Shown: positions 30,133 to 38,125 of the stretch, piece by piece | How positions within the stretch are numbered: position 1 is the first letter of the stretch | How the letters are laid out: every line of letters starts with the position of its first letter | NCBI RefSeq assembly: GCF_016908355.1 | Contig: NZ_JAFBDT010000006.1 | Coordinates: forward strand, 62,001-126,000 | Origin: Fusibacter tunisiensis | GTDB taxonomy: Bacteria > Bacillota > Clostridia > Peptostreptococcales > Acidaminobacteraceae | Length of the DNA stretch: 64,000 nucleotides | Direction of reading: 5' to 3' | Notes under the pieces: model-generated | Databases searched by the model: none | Told to the model about the DNA's origin: nothing | The model's input: the letters and a program-made list of their open reading frames with translations, nothing else | Translations under genes and position numbers: made by a program

Positions 30133-30154
30133 AAAACCACGCAAGCGTGGTTTT
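30133..30154 (-). terminator. Terminator-type hairpin before the ABC exporter operon
   Basis: Arms AAAACCACGC / GCGTGGTTTT (30133-30142, 30145-30154) form a tight stem; the minus strand continues with eight T's. It lies 40 bases before the exporter start with no gene between it and the next terminator at 30211. It could act as an attenuator of the exporter operon. Confidence 0.75.
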
Positions 30155-30210
30155 AGACAAAGTTATTTTCGAAATTCTATGAATATTCCGAAAAATTCTG
30201 CACATAAAAA

Positions 30211-30234
30211 ACCACAGGCGTCATGGCCTGTGGT
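30211..30234 (-). terminator. Terminator of the small peptide gene
   Basis: Perfect 8-base arms ACCACAGG / CCTGTGGT with an 8-base loop, followed on the minus strand by a run of six T's, 29 bases after the stop codon of the 38-residue peptide gene. Confidence 0.85.
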
Positions 30235-30262
30235 CATTTAACATTTATCTGTTAAAGCGTCT

Positions 30263-30379
30263 CTAAAGACATCCGCAGGTCATAAACATGCTAATTTGAT
30301 TTTTGGACACAAGTATCCCTTTGATTCCAAAAGTCACTGCATTTTGAATTGTAATGATTTGATTTGTTAGTGTGTTCAT
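30263..30379 (-). CDS. Small free-standing peptide of 38 residues, unknown
   Basis: Not recognised. A 38-codon frame starts at ATG 30377-30379 after a very strong ribosome binding site (AAGAAGGAGGTTATAAAC) and stops at TAG 30263-30265. The peptide begins MNTLTNQIITIQNAVTFGIK and ends in MFMTCGCL, with two cysteines near the C-terminus; it is hydrophobic with few charges and no obvious signal peptide. It has its own promoter (30424-30452) and its own terminator (30211-30234), and lies just upstream of a heterodimeric ABC exporter. A secreted or modified peptide, or a leader/regulatory peptide, are possible; nothing in the sequence decides. Confidence 0.65.
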   Translation of the reverse strand: MNTLTNQIITIQNAVTFGIKGILVSKNQISMFMTCGCL

Positions 30380-30423
30380 GTTTATAACCTCCTTCTTTAA
30401 ATTTTTTAACTCATCTAAAATTA

Positions 30424-30452
30424 TTTTAGCGGATAGTTTTCACTTGCGCAAT
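30424..30452 (-). promoter_or_regulatory. Promoter of the small peptide gene
   Basis: Minus strand TTGCGC (-35, 30447-30452) and TAAAAT (-10, 30424-30429) are separated by 17 bases. The -10 is 45 bases before the peptide ATG. Confidence 0.55.
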
Positions 30453-30468
30453 GCTTTTTTTTAACTTG

Positions 30469-31662
30469 TCATAAGTTTGTAATATTAAGTGCTTGCGCCA
30501 CATCCTCTAAAATATCATCAATAGACTCTAAGCCAACTGAAATTCTAATGAGAGACTTAGACAGCCCAATGGCCTTTAGTTCAGAGTCGCTGTACCCAAT
30601 ATGCGTCATCGCCGCAGGAAGCTGCACAAGTGTTTCAGTGTCACCTAAACTCACTGCAATCTTTGCAAGTTTGAACCGGTTAATCACCTCTATTGCGGCT
30701 TCATGTGATCCTTTAATTTCAAAACTCACGATGCCGCCAAACTGTGCCATTTGTTTTTTTGCAACTTCATGGTTCTTATGCGTATCAAGTCCAGGATACA
30801 TTACATGAGAAATGCTTGGATGTTTATCAAGATACGCCGCAAGACGCATAGCATTTTCACAGTGCCGGTCCATGCGAACCGCAAGTGTCTTGAGACCTCT
30901 TAAAATCAGCCAGGCATTAAAAGGACTCATTGCACCACCTAATTCACACATGTACTCAAATTTGAGTGAATTGATATAATCCATATCTCGGGCCACTGCA
31001 ATTCCTGCAACCACATCACCATGACCCCCTAAATATTTAGTGGCACTATGGAGTACCACATCTGCTCCCAAGGTTAGCGGTCTTTGCAGATACGGTGAAG
31101 AAAAAGTATTGTCTACAACCACTTTTGCCCCCACTGATTTTGCCAAGTAAGCAACAGACTCCAAATCAATAATATCTAAATTTGGATTAGCAGGTGTTTC
31201 AAAATAAATCACTTTGGGCCGAAGGGTATGAATCTTGTTTTCCAGCACACTTATGTCAGTAAAATCAATTCCTTTAGCGTCAATTTTATACTTTTCCAAA
31301 AATTTTGTGACAAATGAATACGCCGATCCATAAAGAACATTATGATGCAGTACACACTCTCCTGGTGCCAATAAAGACAAAAGTACTGAACTTACAGCTG
31401 CCATGCCAGAAGCAAAAGCAACCGCCCCCACACCATTTTCAAGTTCAGCCATTTTTTCTTCCAGCACTCTTAAAGTGGGGTTGTTCCCCCGTGTGTACAC
31501 ATAATCCGAACTCTCAAAATTCATAACTGCTGAAGCATGTGCAATGCTGTCAAAGGTAAATGTAGAGGTTTGAAAAATAGGTGGATTTAAAGCATGATTG
31601 GGATGACTGCCACTATGAATTGCTTTCGTTTCAAATCTAAATTCTTTCAACTGATCCTTCAT
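30469..31662 (-). CDS. Methionine gamma-lyase-type PLP enzyme
   Basis: A 397-residue Cys/Met-metabolism PLP enzyme. The PLP lysine lies in HSATKYLGGHGDVVAG near residue 205; the substrate tyrosine region is YVYTRGNNPT near 55; the VDNTFSSPYLQRP and GLESIDDILEDVAQAL motifs are conserved. The N-terminal FETKAIHSGSHPNHALNPPI pattern is like methionine gamma-lyase, which splits methionine into methanethiol, 2-oxobutyrate and ammonia; cystathionine gamma-lyase or O-acetylhomoserine sulfhydrylase are alternatives. The start is set at 31662, after an AAAGGTGAG site; the longer frame begins within the preceding aldolase gene. It is the last gene of the methylthioadenosine-salvage operon, which supports a role in sulfur-compound catabolism. 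Confidence 0.85.
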   Translation of the reverse strand: MKDQLKEFRFETKAIHSGSHPNHALNPPIFQTSTFTFDSIAHASAVMNFESSDYVYTRGNNPTLRVLEEKMAELENGVGAVAFASGMAAVSSVLLSLLAPGECVLHHNVLYGSAYSFVTKFLEKYKIDAKGIDFTDISVLENKIHTLRPKVIYFETPANPNLDIIDLESVAYLAKSVGAKVVVDNTFSSPYLQRPLTLGADVVLHSATKYLGGHGDVVAGIAVARDMDYINSLKFEYMCELGGAMSPFNAWLILRGLKTLAVRMDRHCENAMRLAAYLDKHPSISHVMYPGLDTHKNHEVAKKQMAQFGGIVSFEIKGSHEAAIEVINRFKLAKIAVSLGDTETLVQLPAAMTHIGYSDSELKAIGLSKSLIRISVGLESIDDILEDVAQALNITNL

Positions 31663-31666
31663 ATTC

Positions 31667-32320
31667 TCACCTTTGTCCATATTTGTTCAAGTAAAAGTCA
31701 CGCATGATGGCACAATCTTCTTTTGACAAGGAGACAGCACCGCCAATATTTGCAGCCAATAATGTGGCATGTGCAGACTTTTCGCAAATGTGGGCAATTT
31801 TAAGGGTTTCTTTCAAATCTTTACCCGCCGCCAACAAACCATGATTTGCCAGCAAAACTGCGTTTCGATCTTCTAGAGCTAAAACGGCTGCTTTGCCTAA
31901 TTCCAATGTTCCGGGCAACTTATATTCTGCTACACGCACCGCACCACCTACGATTTGAATCAAATCTTCACAAGCCGCTGGAATCGGTTGGCGCGCAATT
32001 GCCATTGCAGTACAGTAAGTTGAATGCGTATGCACGATTGCGTTAATGTCAGGTCTATTTTTATATATTTCAAGATGCATGGCAAGTTCAATAGAAGGCG
32101 TCATGTTCCCATCTATTAGGTTGCCTTCAAAGTCCATTATCGGAATGTTTTCAGGAATTAATCGATTGTAGTCTACACCACTTGGTGTAATCGCAATCAG
32201 TTCATCTTCGGGTACTCTAACGCTAATATTCCCCCAAGTTCCAATAACTAAAGCAGATTCTAAAATTTGACGTCCAGCTTCAATAATTTCTTTCCTTGCA
32301 ATTTGATGTTTCAGCGACAT
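31667..32320 (-). CDS. Class II aldolase (probable 5-methylthioribulose-1-phosphate aldolase)
   Basis: A 217-residue zinc-dependent class II aldolase/adducin-family protein like fuculose-phosphate aldolase. The zinc ligands are visible as HTHS in AIVHTHSTYCTAMA near residue 95 and as the His of LLANHGLLAAGKD near 155; the catalytic Glu lies in the PSIELAMHLEIY stretch. In the same operon as mtnA and mtnP it most likely splits methylthioribulose 1-phosphate to DHAP and methylthioacetaldehyde (the DHAP shunt). The alternative, MtnB dehydratase, belongs to the same fold but is expected with MtnC/MtnD, which are absent here. Confidence 0.8.
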   Translation of the reverse strand: MSLKHQIARKEIIEAGRQILESALVIGTWGNISVRVPEDELIAITPSGVDYNRLIPENIPIMDFEGNLIDGNMTPSIELAMHLEIYKNRPDINAIVHTHSTYCTAMAIARQPIPAACEDLIQIVGGAVRVAEYKLPGTLELGKAAVLALEDRNAVLLANHGLLAAGKDLKETLKIAHICEKSAHATLLAANIGGAVSLSKEDCAIMRDFYLNKYGQR

Positions 32321-32334
32321 ATCTTATACTCCTT

Positions 32335-33105
32335 TTACAAAACAATTAATGAACGACTACAAGCGCATGATTTTTCAAGAGGGTCATTTGTAAGTACATC
32401 CACAAATGCTTTTGTCACTTGATTTTTCCTGAGCGCCATGCTTTGGTCAATTTGATGGCCTTCAATACTATTGCCTTCTATACCGGTACACCAATTGGTT
32501 ATTATCCCTACAGCTGCATAGCACATTCCCAATTCTTTGGCCAAAACTACTTCTGGAACATTGGTCATCCCAACAACATCACCACCTAACTGGCGGTACA
32601 TTCTAATTTCTGAAGCCGTTTCAAACCGCGGTCCTTCTGTACACACGTAAACCGCCTCACCTTGGACCATGATTTCAAGCATGCCCGCCCGCTGCAAAAA
32701 ACGACTTCTTAAATTTGAACAATAAGGATCTGTCATTTCAACATGCACAACTTTAGTGTCATCCCCTTCATAAAAACTTTGGGGCCTATTTTTTGTGAAG
32801 TCAATAAAATCACGTATCACAACGATGTCTCCAGGTGCAAAGGCATCATTCATCGATCCAACAGCACATGTCGCTAGTATTTCATCTACTTCAAGCATTT
32901 TTAACGCCATCATGTTGGCCCTATAATTTATTTTATGTGGTGGCAGCGCATGCTTTGATCCATGTCTTGCTAAAAAAACAATTTCTTGTCCCTCTATGGA
33001 CATTATGTCATATGAAACAGATCCAAAAGCCGTTAATATTGTTTGCGTTTCACGCGCTTCTTCCAACTGATAAACACCAGTGCCACCAATAATTGCTTTT
33101 CTCAT
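32335..33105 (-). CDS. mtnP: Methylthioadenosine/methylthioinosine phosphorylase
   Basis: A 256-residue trimeric-type nucleoside phosphorylase of the MTAP/PNP family: GGTGVYQ near the start, phosphate-site RHG and SKHALPPHKINYRAN near 48-64, and the GPRFETASEI substrate segment near 158. The base-recognition segment reads ITNWCTGI (residues 202-209): Asn is seen in 6-oxopurine-specific enzymes, whereas adenine-specific MTA phosphorylases have Asp here. With a nucleoside deaminase (MtaD) in the same operon, methylthioinosine may be the real substrate. Product is 5-methylthioribose 1-phosphate for MtnA. It lies three bases after mtnA. Confidence 0.88.
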   Translation of the reverse strand: MRKAIIGGTGVYQLEEARETQTILTAFGSVSYDIMSIEGQEIVFLARHGSKHALPPHKINYRANMMALKMLEVDEILATCAVGSMNDAFAPGDIVVIRDFIDFTKNRPQSFYEGDDTKVVHVEMTDPYCSNLRSRFLQRAGMLEIMVQGEAVYVCTEGPRFETASEIRMYRQLGGDVVGMTNVPEVVLAKELGMCYAAVGIITNWCTGIEGNSIEGHQIDQSMALRKNQVTKAFVDVLTNDPLEKSCACSRSLIVL

Positions 33106-33108
33106 CCA

Positions 33109-34155
33109 TCACTCCTCTGGTCTGATTCTCTTTAAATTTTTTCCAAATGGCGGATATACAACGCCACGTTCTGTCACTATGGCGGTAATATTTTCACAAG
33201 GTGTCACATCAAATGCCGGGTTGTAAACCGCTATACCTTTCGGTGCAATCCTTTCCTCACCAATAAGCGTGACTTCATCTTCTGACCTAAGTTCAATTTC
33301 AATTGCATCACCATTTTGAATTTCATAGTCTATGGTTGAGGTTGGTGCTGCCACATAAAAAGGCACATCATACTGTTTGGCAATAACCGATAGCATAAAA
33401 GTACCGATTTTATTTGCTGTATCTCCATTGGATGCAATCCGATCTGCACCCACAATAATTTTATTGATTTTACCATCTCGTATCAAGGTTGCTGCGGCGC
33501 TGTCAACAATTAAAGTCGCCGGAATCTCTTCTTTCATTAGCTCCCATGCTGTAAGTTTAGCCCCTTGTTGTCTTGGTCGCGTTTCATCTGCATATACAGA
33601 TATGTTTTTTCCGGTTTTATGGGCTTCACGGATTACGCCCAAAGCTGTTCCATAAGCAACAGTCGCTAAGGCGCCCGTATTACAATGTGTTAAAATCACA
33701 TCGTTTGATTCAATTAAGGTGTTTCCGTGTTCTCCAATTGCCTTACAAAACTCAGCGTCCTCATAATAAATTGCATCTGCTTCACCCTTTAAAAATTCAA
33801 TAAATTCAGAGAGTTGATTGCCTTTATATTGCTGGCCATGTTTCACCATTCGCTCAGTTGCCCATTGAAGATTAACAGCAGTTGGCCTAGACTGATCTAG
33901 TGCCACTTTAATTTTATCCATATGTTCTCGAAGCGCATCTAAAGTCATATCAGAGTTTTGAACAGCACCTATAACCATTCCATAGGCCGCTGTTGCCCCA
34001 ATCGCCGGAGCACCTCTTACAACCATATCTTTTATGGCGAAAGTCACATCCTCCAAAGTTTTACACGTTAGGTATGTCTCTTCTAATGGCAATGCTCTTT
34101 GATCAATAAGCGTTAGCTGATTCTTTGAAAATTCAATTGCTTTAAAAGTATGCAT
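33109..34155 (-). CDS. mtnA: S-methyl-5-thioribose-1-phosphate isomerase
   Basis: A 348-residue eIF2B-like isomerase that turns methylthioribose 1-phosphate into methylthioribulose 1-phosphate. Family motifs: VRGAPAIGATAAYG near 48, THCNTGALATVAYGTALG near 158 with the catalytic Cys, DETRPRQQGAKLTAWEL near 197, and GADRIASNGDTANKIGT near 240 with the catalytic Asp. It is followed directly by mtnP and the aldolase, so three consecutive steps are encoded together. Confidence 0.95.
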   Translation of the reverse strand: MHTFKAIEFSKNQLTLIDQRALPLEETYLTCKTLEDVTFAIKDMVVRGAPAIGATAAYGMVIGAVQNSDMTLDALREHMDKIKVALDQSRPTAVNLQWATERMVKHGQQYKGNQLSEFIEFLKGEADAIYYEDAEFCKAIGEHGNTLIESNDVILTHCNTGALATVAYGTALGVIREAHKTGKNISVYADETRPRQQGAKLTAWELMKEEIPATLIVDSAAATLIRDGKINKIIVGADRIASNGDTANKIGTFMLSVIAKQYDVPFYVAAPTSTIDYEIQNGDAIEIELRSEDEVTLIGEERIAPKGIAVYNPAFDVTPCENITAIVTERGVVYPPFGKNLKRIRPEE

Positions 34156-34169
34156 CTAAACCTCCATTC

Positions 34170-35471
34170 TCAACCTTTTTGAGTTCTGTTAATAAGCGCA
34201 TGTGCCGCTTTATTGGCGCTTTCCATAATGTTTTTTTCATCAAATGTTTCAATCACATAATCCCGCATCAAAAAACGACCATCCACCATTACACTCTTAA
34301 CATCACTTGCAGCAGCAGAATACACAAGCATTGCAATAAGGTCATATTGTGGACAAAGATGGGGCTTATTTAAATCCATTAAAATCAAGTCTGCTTTTTT
34401 TCCGATTTTTAAAGACCCTGTCAGATCATCTATTCCAAGTGCCTTTGCACCATTAATGGTGGCAATTTCCAAAGCCTTATATGCTGGAAGTGCTGTTGGA
34501 TCACCTGTGATGCCCTTATTCACTAAAGCACACAAATGCATCTCTTCAAACATATTTATATTGTTATTAGAGGACGCTCCATCCGTTCCAAGCGCTACGT
34601 TTATGCCTTGATCAAGCATTCGCTTGATACTTGCAAATCCATTCCCAAGTTTCATATTGCTGCTTGGGTTATATAAAACACTGACATCATGTGCTTTTAA
34701 AATTTCAAAATCCTGATCATACAAATGCACACAATGGGCTGCATTTGTTTTAAGTTTGAACATTCCCAGCTGTTCCATTTTTTGAATAGGTGTCATTTTA
34801 TATTTTTCAAGCGATTCACTGACTTCATCTATACTTTCTGAAAGATGAATGTGAATTTCTGTTCCAAGTTCTTTAGCCAAGTCAATAGATTTTAAAATAA
34901 AGCCATCAGAACACGTATAGGGTGCATGTGGTGCAACGGAAACGCGAATACGTCCATCTGCTTTTCCATGCCAGTCTTTAAAAAGTGTCCTTGTGTTTGC
35001 AAGTTTTTCCAAGCCCTCTCGGTCATTTCCAATCATTCCACGACCCAAAGTCGCTCTAACACCTGACTGTTCAACAGCTTTTGCAACTTCTTCCATTTCA
35101 AAATACATGTCATTAAAAGTTGTACATCCCGTGCGGATCATTTCAGCAATGGACAACATCGTCCCCAAATAAACATCATTTGGCGTAAGTCCCGCTTCAA
35201 CAGGCCAAATTTTATCACTTAACCAAGACATAAGTGGCATATCATCCGCATAATTTCGCAAAAGTGACATGGCCATGTGCGTATGTGCATTTATAAGGCC
35301 TGGCAATGCCAATTGTCCACTACCATTTATAATCTCATCTGGCTCAAATCCATCTGGAACACTTCCAACACCAACCAAGACATCATTCTCTATCGCTATT
35401 GACCCTGTTATCACTGGTTGATCTGATTTTTCCATCGTAACAATACTCAAATTCTCAATTAATCGTTTCAT
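34170..35471 (-). CDS. mtaD: 5'-methylthioadenosine / S-adenosylhomocysteine deaminase
   Basis: A 433-residue amidohydrolase. Metal ligands are visible as NAHTHMAMSL near 65, HIHLSES near 215 and GTDGASSNNNINMFEE near 295; HCVHL and LYNPSSNMKLGNG also match the MtaD/SsnA group. It deaminates MTA, SAH or adenosine to the inosine forms. The ATG at 35471 is chosen: GGAGG is 12 bases upstream, whereas the longer frame starts with a TTG only three bases from it. It lies directly upstream of mtnA, and the MtnP-type phosphorylase in the operon carries a 6-oxopurine-type specificity residue, so deamination probably precedes phosphorolysis here. Confidence 0.88.
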   Translation of the reverse strand: MKRLIENLSIVTMEKSDQPVITGSIAIENDVLVGVGSVPDGFEPDEIINGSGQLALPGLINAHTHMAMSLLRNYADDMPLMSWLSDKIWPVEAGLTPNDVYLGTMLSIAEMIRTGCTTFNDMYFEMEEVAKAVEQSGVRATLGRGMIGNDREGLEKLANTRTLFKDWHGKADGRIRVSVAPHAPYTCSDGFILKSIDLAKELGTEIHIHLSESIDEVSESLEKYKMTPIQKMEQLGMFKLKTNAAHCVHLYDQDFEILKAHDVSVLYNPSSNMKLGNGFASIKRMLDQGINVALGTDGASSNNNINMFEEMHLCALVNKGITGDPTALPAYKALEIATINGAKALGIDDLTGSLKIGKKADLILMDLNKPHLCPQYDLIAMLVYSAAASDVKSVMVDGRFLMRDYVIETFDEKNIMESANKAAHALINRTQKG

Positions 35472-36171
35472 ATTTTTCAAACGCCTCCTGTATCCTTTCT
35501 TTAACTAAATTTGACAAGGCAACTGTCTCTTTAACATGGGTTTCTGAGATTTCAATAGGGGTGCCAATGATCATTTTCACTTTCGCAGGTTTAATCTTCC
35601 ACGCGCCTTTCGGCATCAATCCCCTTGAATTTATAATTGCAACAGGAACAACCGAAGCCCCTGATTTGGTTGCAAGTTTTAAACTTCCGGCCTTAAACTC
35701 ACCAAGACTACCATCCGGACTTCTTGTGCCTTCGGGAAAAACGACCATTGACTGGCCTGATTTTATGTTTTGTACACCTTCAATAATTGTGCGTACCTGC
35801 TGGCGTATGTCAGTACGGTCTATAAAAACGCATTTCATATGCCGCATCCATGTCCGTACGATAGGTATTTTCAGCGTTTCTACTTTGGCGACAAAGCCCT
35901 TTGTTCCCGGAACTTTAGCAATCATAAGTGGGATGTCAAAATTACTTTGATGATTGCTTACAAAAACAACAGATTGGTCTAAGGGAACATTCGCTTCTCC
36001 CACAACCTCTACATCTGCGCCAGCCAATCGCAAAAGATTACCCGACCATTTTCGGGCAATTTGATCTGCAATTTCACCAGCGTCTTTTCTTTTATTCACC
36101 AGCACAAGTTTGGGGAGTGTCCCCAACAAATAAATCCAAAAAAATAAAAACCACACACCTGTACGAATCAT
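35455..36171 (-). CDS. plsC: 1-acyl-sn-glycerol-3-phosphate acyltransferase
   Basis: A 238-residue membrane-associated acyltransferase making phosphatidic acid. Block I NHQSNFD (HxxxxD motif) is near residue 74, block III is FPEGTRSPDG near 148, and a hydrophobic N-terminus (GVWFLFFWIYLLGTLP) anchors it. The start is set at 36171; the longer frame reads into the fliB gene. It overlaps the start of mtaD by 17 bases, so it is translationally linked to the MTA operon although no metabolic link is evident. Confidence 0.92.
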   Translation of the reverse strand: MIRTGVWFLFFWIYLLGTLPKLVLVNKRKDAGEIADQIARKWSGNLLRLAGADVEVVGEANVPLDQSVVFVSNHQSNFDIPLMIAKVPGTKGFVAKVETLKIPIVRTWMRHMKCVFIDRTDIRQQVRTIIEGVQNIKSGQSMVVFPEGTRSPDGSLGEFKAGSLKLATKSGASVVPVAIINSRGLMPKGAWKIKPAKVKMIIGTPIEISETHVKETVALSNLVKERIQEAFEKYETIN

Positions 36172-36175
36172 ATAA

Positions 36176-37279
36176 CTAAGCCCACCTTCCTTTAGCAAAA
36201 AGTAAATTTTCCAGTTCAATGACTGTTGTAACATTGCTGTGATCTAACATTTTTAACACCTCATACGAGAAGGTATGATGGTGATCAAATACTTTTGAAA
36301 AAGTTTGAAGATACCGGCCAAAAGTCTCTAAGTTCATAGTCAGACCCGCTGAAAAAGCGCCCACTGTCTGAGTTCTAATTATCAAAAACCGAACAACCAA
36401 AAGTCGATAAGCATCAAACATACTTTCAACTTCTGTGTAAGGAAATAGAGTCCTGCGAAAATAATTCAAGAAAAACTGTGTCACTGCAAATTGAAAATCA
36501 GTTTCAAAATCATTAAACCGTTCAATTCCAGCGTCCGTTATTTTTTTTGACATCTCAGCAGATTGCATGTAGGCTTCAGAATCATATGGCCGCATTTGAT
36601 CCACAATGGTTTTTGCAAAAACAAATGGTTTCATCTTGGAATGAAGCGCTTGGGTCTTATAAATTTCAAATACAGGTGCTTCTAAATCCAAATAATCGGC
36701 TAACAAACGCCCGATTTCAGCAAGTTTTGTTTCTACAGGCATGTTCCTTGTCATTAGCCAAAAAACTTTTTCTCGTATTTCTGGATATTTCTCCAAATCA
36801 TAAGTTATAATTTTGGGAAAGTCATCGACGTCAACTTCAACTTCATTGAGGCTATCTTGGTCCTGTAAAATAAGCCGCATAACTTCAGGACAGGATGTAG
36901 ACATAGACAATTCAATTTTTCCATTAACCCGATTATAAATTCTTGGATAAGTTGCACATACATTGGATAACAAGTCTTCACCATATTGAGCTTGAATGTT
37001 ACACAAATTTTCTTTTGAGAGAAAAGGACAACGTTTCTTGGGCGTTAAAGTGACTTTGGCATAATCCACAGATTGGTCTACACACTCTGGATTCAAATAG
37101 ATATTTTCCGCAACAATTTTTTTCAAAGGGCCATCTTCAATCTTTTGATAGTGTTTGTATGTTTCAATATCCAAATCAACGGACCAGCCCTTGCAACAGC
37201 TATCCTCACATTTATCGGCAATACACTGAAAATCAAGGGCATATTTAGGCATATAAAGTTTCAAATTATCAGTCTCCAT
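36176..37279 (-). CDS. FliB-type lysine-N-methylase domain protein
   Basis: A 367-residue protein with the FliB (flagellin lysine-N-methylase) Cys pattern: DFQCIADKCEDSCCKGWSVD near residue 17-36, RCPFLSKENLCNI near 83-95 and SNVCATYPRIYNR near 105-117, a likely 4Fe-4S-binding set. FliB methylates surface lysines of flagellin in Salmonella; here no flagellar gene is near, so the target is unknown. It is the first gene of the transcript that continues into plsC and the MTA-salvage genes, with only four bases to plsC. No strong ribosome binding site precedes the ATG chosen, so the start is uncertain. Confidence 0.82.
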   Translation of the reverse strand: METDNLKLYMPKYALDFQCIADKCEDSCCKGWSVDLDIETYKHYQKIEDGPLKKIVAENIYLNPECVDQSVDYAKVTLTPKKRCPFLSKENLCNIQAQYGEDLLSNVCATYPRIYNRVNGKIELSMSTSCPEVMRLILQDQDSLNEVEVDVDDFPKIITYDLEKYPEIREKVFWLMTRNMPVETKLAEIGRLLADYLDLEAPVFEIYKTQALHSKMKPFVFAKTIVDQMRPYDSEAYMQSAEMSKKITDAGIERFNDFETDFQFAVTQFFLNYFRRTLFPYTEVESMFDAYRLLVVRFLIIRTQTVGAFSAGLTMNLETFGRYLQTFSKVFDHHHTFSYEVLKMLDHSNVTTVIELENLLFAKGRWA

Positions 37280-37363
37280 TTTGTATTTTAGTGGTTAGAT
37301 TTATAAAATAAGGGTATGAGATTTTCATCCATATGATAATTCCTCTCTAACCCTTCCTCTAAT

Positions 37364-37392
37364 CTCGATGTTTGAATAACATCGAGGTTTTT
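37364..37392 (+). terminator. Intrinsic-terminator hairpin in the fliB/nitroreductase gap
   Basis: Perfect 8-base arms CTCGATGT / ACATCGAG (37364-37371, 37379-37386) followed on the plus strand by GTTTTTT. There is no plus-strand gene upstream, so it either ends a short plus-strand transcript initiated within 37280-37360 (a leader/attenuator for the nitroreductase or a small RNA) or stops antisense transcription. The rest of the 228-base gap shows no other feature I can name. Confidence 0.6.
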
Positions 37393-37507
37393 TCTGTCTA
37401 CATTTTACTCTTTTTAGGGTCTAAACACAACAAAAGCATCCTGATATGTTTTGGTTCCCTATAACTTTGGGTATATGAATTACACATAAATAAACAGGAG
37501 GTTACAA

Positions 37508-38071
37508 ATGGAAAACAGAAACTTTGATTATGATGTTATGACTGAAATAAAAACACACTGGTCGCCACGGGCTTTTAATCCAAATAAAAAAGTACCCGAA
37601 ACAGAGCTTAATGCCATTTTAGAAGCCGCTCGATATGCCCCTTCTTGTTTTAACGAACAACCTTGGCGTTTTATTATTGCTGAAACCCCAAATGAACGGG
37701 CACAAATCATATCAAGCATGACACCAGGCAATAAAGAGTGGGCGCCAAATGCTCCCGTTCTCATGGTTATTCTTTCCAAAAAACAATTTACAAGAGGCGA
37801 AAAGGATAACCGCTGGCACTTATTTGACGCAGGAACTTCATGGGGATATCTTCAATTAGAGGCTCAACGAAGAGGACTTATAACCCATGCCATGGGTGGA
37901 TTCAATGTGGAAACCATTCGAGAAGCATTTAACGTTCCAGATGATTTCACCATTATTGCCCTTATTGCACTTGGCTATTATGGTTCTAAAGAAAACTTGT
38001 CTGACACTTATAAGGCAAAAGAAAAGCCCTCTCCTAGAATGGCTTTAGATGAAATCCGTATCAAATTTTAA
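37508..38071 (+). CDS. Nitroreductase family protein
   Basis: A 187-residue FMN-dependent oxidoreductase of the nitroreductase fold. Visible are the N-terminal RWSPRAFNP-like stretch (HWSPRAFNPNKKVPE), the AARYAPSCFNEQPWRFI FMN-binding segment near 40-57, and the C-terminal IIALIALGYYG segment. The substrate cannot be predicted. Single-gene unit with a GGAGG site, read away from the surrounding genes, with a strong shared terminator at 38087-38121. Confidence 0.9.
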   Translation: MENRNFDYDVMTEIKTHWSPRAFNPNKKVPETELNAILEAARYAPSCFNEQPWRFIIAETPNERAQIISSMTPGNKEWAPNAPVLMVILSKKQFTRGEKDNRWHLFDAGTSWGYLQLEAQRRGLITHAMGGFNVETIREAFNVPDDFTIIALIALGYYGSKENLSDTYKAKEKPSPRMALDEIRIKF

Positions 38072-38086
38072 CGCCTGCACCACTTA

Positions 38087-38125
38087 AAATGCAGAAAACA
38101 AGCAACTTGTTTTCTGCATTTTTTT
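38087..38125. terminator. Bidirectional terminator between nitroreductase and GGDEF genes
   Basis: A 16-base perfect stem, AAATGCAGAAAACAAG / CTTGTTTTCTGCATTT (38087-38102, 38106-38121), with a 3-base loop and T's on the plus-strand side. It ends the nitroreductase transcript and probably also the convergent GGDEF operon. Confidence 0.9.

Noticed and set aside
30155-30210. A second tiny gene between the two terminators before the exporter operon
   Set aside because: An ATG-started minus-strand frame exists but has no ribosome binding site, no promoter of its own and no recognisable content.
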